In this document: positions 29,256 to 30,899 of the stretch, piece after piece
Numbering within the stretch: the stretch's first letter is position 1
Layout of the letters: the number at the start of each line of letters is the position of its first letter
NCBI GenBank assembly: GCA_015680685.1
Contig: MNCI01004721.1
Location: forward strand, 782,896 to 813,794
Origin: Gnetum montanum
Taxonomy: Eukaryota; Streptophyta; Gnetopsida; Gnetales; Gnetaceae
Length of the DNA stretch: 30,899 nt
Reading direction: 5' to 3'
Translations under genes and position numbers: made by a program
The notes under the pieces: model-generated
The model's input: the letters and a program-made list of their open reading frames with translations, nothing else
What the model was told of the DNA's origin: nothing
Database searches by the model: none

Positions 29256-30899
29256 TTAATGTTTAAGATATGTTCAAATATCTCCATCCCAACCCTAAAA
29301 TCCTGTAATAAGATGTGTCACAGCAGCCTAGATACATTTGCAGATGTATTGTATAGGCTGGAATGTTGTGTCCTGGTAACTCTTTTTTTCTCCCCGGAAA
29401 GGCCAACCTCCAATTTCATGTATTTGGTAATTTCATGCCTCAAGGTTCAAACAAAGCATTTAGGGATTTCAATATTAGGTGTGTTGATGAAATTTGAGGT
29501 CAACTCATGTACCATAACAGTTAAGAAAATTGACATGTTCTTAAACATTTCTTTCCTATTAGATATAAAATACTTCATACAAATAAGTTATCTCATTAAT
29601 AAAACTAAAAAATCTCGGTTCATACGATTACTATTTGTGTTTTGAAAACTAAAATTTAAATCAAGCTCATTTAATCTTACTTTTATCAAATTCACAAAAT
29701 AAAATGATAAAGTTAAGCACAAACAAGGACCAAGCAGAACAATATTCAATGCTATTTTAAGATGGTCCATAAAAACTTCTTTTAAACCATAATTGTTCAT
29801 ATGACATTTACCAAAGATGAGCCAGATAATTTTGTTCCACAGTGAGCCGTCTGCTGCCTATGCTTGCACCCAGTTTGGGTGGGACAATGTTTAATCCACA
29901 TGCCCTTGATCCCTCAAACTAGAGTGGTTCCTTAGAACCCACAACATTGTTCCTTTTTGGAAATACAGACAGGAATTTTGGTGATTTGCTAAGCTTCATG
30001 CAACTTGCTGCTTCTTTGCCATGTCTGTTATGTGTGAAGGAAAGGTGTGGATAAGATGGTCAACGTCCGGCTTGACCACTGAAGAAAACTAGCATCCCTA
30101 ATTCAGAAATAAAATCTACTCTCTTCTCTATGCTCAGGAAGTTTCTATCCATTCTGGACTCCTTCCTGAATGGCTAGTTTCAAACTGTTCTGCATTATTC
30201 TAGTGATGGCTTGTTTTTAAATTCTTAAGAGTTAGATTCAAGCCTGCAGGCTTATATATGAATGCTTCTAAGACCCACCTTAAAAGAATGAGGATCGAGT
30301 CAAAAGTATGCCAAACTGAATCCAAACGGAATCTAAATCCCAACGGAATCTAACCTGAAGTTGACGATTAAAAAATACTAGTAACAAGTTACTTGGACGA
30401 CTCAGAAAAAGGTGCACAAAAGAAATAAAGAATTGTTCACGTTAAATGTCATCCAACAATCTGTCTTGTGCAATAGTAGGATTCTGGTCTGTGTTCCATG
30501 ATAAGTTTCTGTCACTGAATCCTCTTCTGTACAAAAGGATAATGCTAACAAAAGGAATGACTCTGTTTTCTTTCCCCTTAAAAATGGAGAAGCTGAGAGA
30601 TACTCTAGAATCAAAAAAGTAAAACAGAATATATAAAATGCGGTTTCAACTGCAGAATAAATAGTGGTGAAATAGAAATGACAATTCAAGGCTCAATCCT
30701 CTAATCAAATTATAAAGATAGTGAAATTAATAGAGATATACGAAATAAGATTGATGCAAGACAATTAAAATGGAGACACAGTATAAGTGTTCTATGTGAT
30801 AAAAGAATTGGAAAAAAAGAACTAAAGTGATTTAACAGGACAACTATTTTACATAGTGATGAATGTTGGGCATTACAGAAGAGGCATCAACAACAAATC

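Larger units (their letters stand above)
26479..30899. other. AT-rich right flank, no gene recognised
   Basis: Base composition changes to strongly AT-rich after the LTR-like sequence. The longest open frames on either strand (for example 29238-29645 on + and 30402-30689 on -) are low-complexity, rich in Phe, Leu, Ile and Ser, and show no motif, so I do not call them. Except for the SINE-type and short repeats listed separately, I see only intergenic or intronic-looking sequence. Confidence 0.6.

Noticed and set aside
26479-30899. Open frames in the AT-rich flank as host genes or exons
   Set aside because: All are short, low-complexity and without motifs; no supported splice pattern was seen.

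Overview
This window looks like repeat-rich nuclear DNA of a seed plant. It consists almost entirely of nested, decayed LTR retrotransposons, followed by about 4.5 kb of AT-rich, apparently non-coding flank that holds SINE-type insertions. The plant assignment rests on a Ty3/gypsy Tat-type pol with two RNase H domains, GT-AG introns, TATAAATA promoters and tRNA-derived SINEs. I cannot name the species. There is one ambiguous base at 2677. No intact host gene was found.

Element A (older, + strand): an LTR end at 1-233, a tRNA-Asp-type primer binding site at 235-252, and a broken gag at 373-2351. There follows about 1.1 kb of non-coding DNA, an internal promoter with a perfect inverted repeat and TATA box (3507-3562), and an accessory reading frame from 4059. 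That frame is interrupted by element B and resumes at 23562-25908. An LTR-like sequence starts at 26090. No protease, RT or integrase was found on this strand, so A looks non-autonomous. Its two presumed LTR ends do not match, so it may be a composite.

Element B (younger, - strand, 4472-23556, about 19.1 kb): LTRs of 1,639 and 1,698 bp and a 5-bp target duplication with one mismatch (CAAGG/GAAGG). Removing B plus one target copy puts the accessory frame of A back into register. Read on the - strand, B runs: 5' LTR (23556-21859), leader with a 164-bp tandem duplication, gag (21451-about 18930), protease (about 18530-17676), a 6.2-kb intervening block, RT and RNase H (about 11455-9905), archaeal-type second RNase H, integrase (to 8036), 3' UTR with a tandem array, polypurine tract (6115-6123) and 3' LTR (6110-4472). 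The dual RNase H and the VFAWSY.DMP linker place it in the Tat/Ogre group.

The most interesting part is the 6.2-kb block between protease and RT. It holds a gene-like unit in ANTISENSE to the retrotransposon (12474-17113, + strand). The unit has its own TATA promoter and about eight exons separated by GT-AG introns. It is bracketed by tandem arrays (11640-12170 and 17276-17490) that share a core with the array after pol (7508-8020). Several of its introns carry the decamer TGCTACGCTA, which also builds large palindromes in the LTRs of B. Its central part resembles, in architecture, the accessory frame of element A: a plant-transposon-protein-like segment followed by coiled-coil or charged tails. 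Ogre elements carry an intron at exactly the protease/RT boundary, so the antisense gene may live inside a retrotransposon intron. All coding units here contain stops or frameshifts and are probably dead copies.
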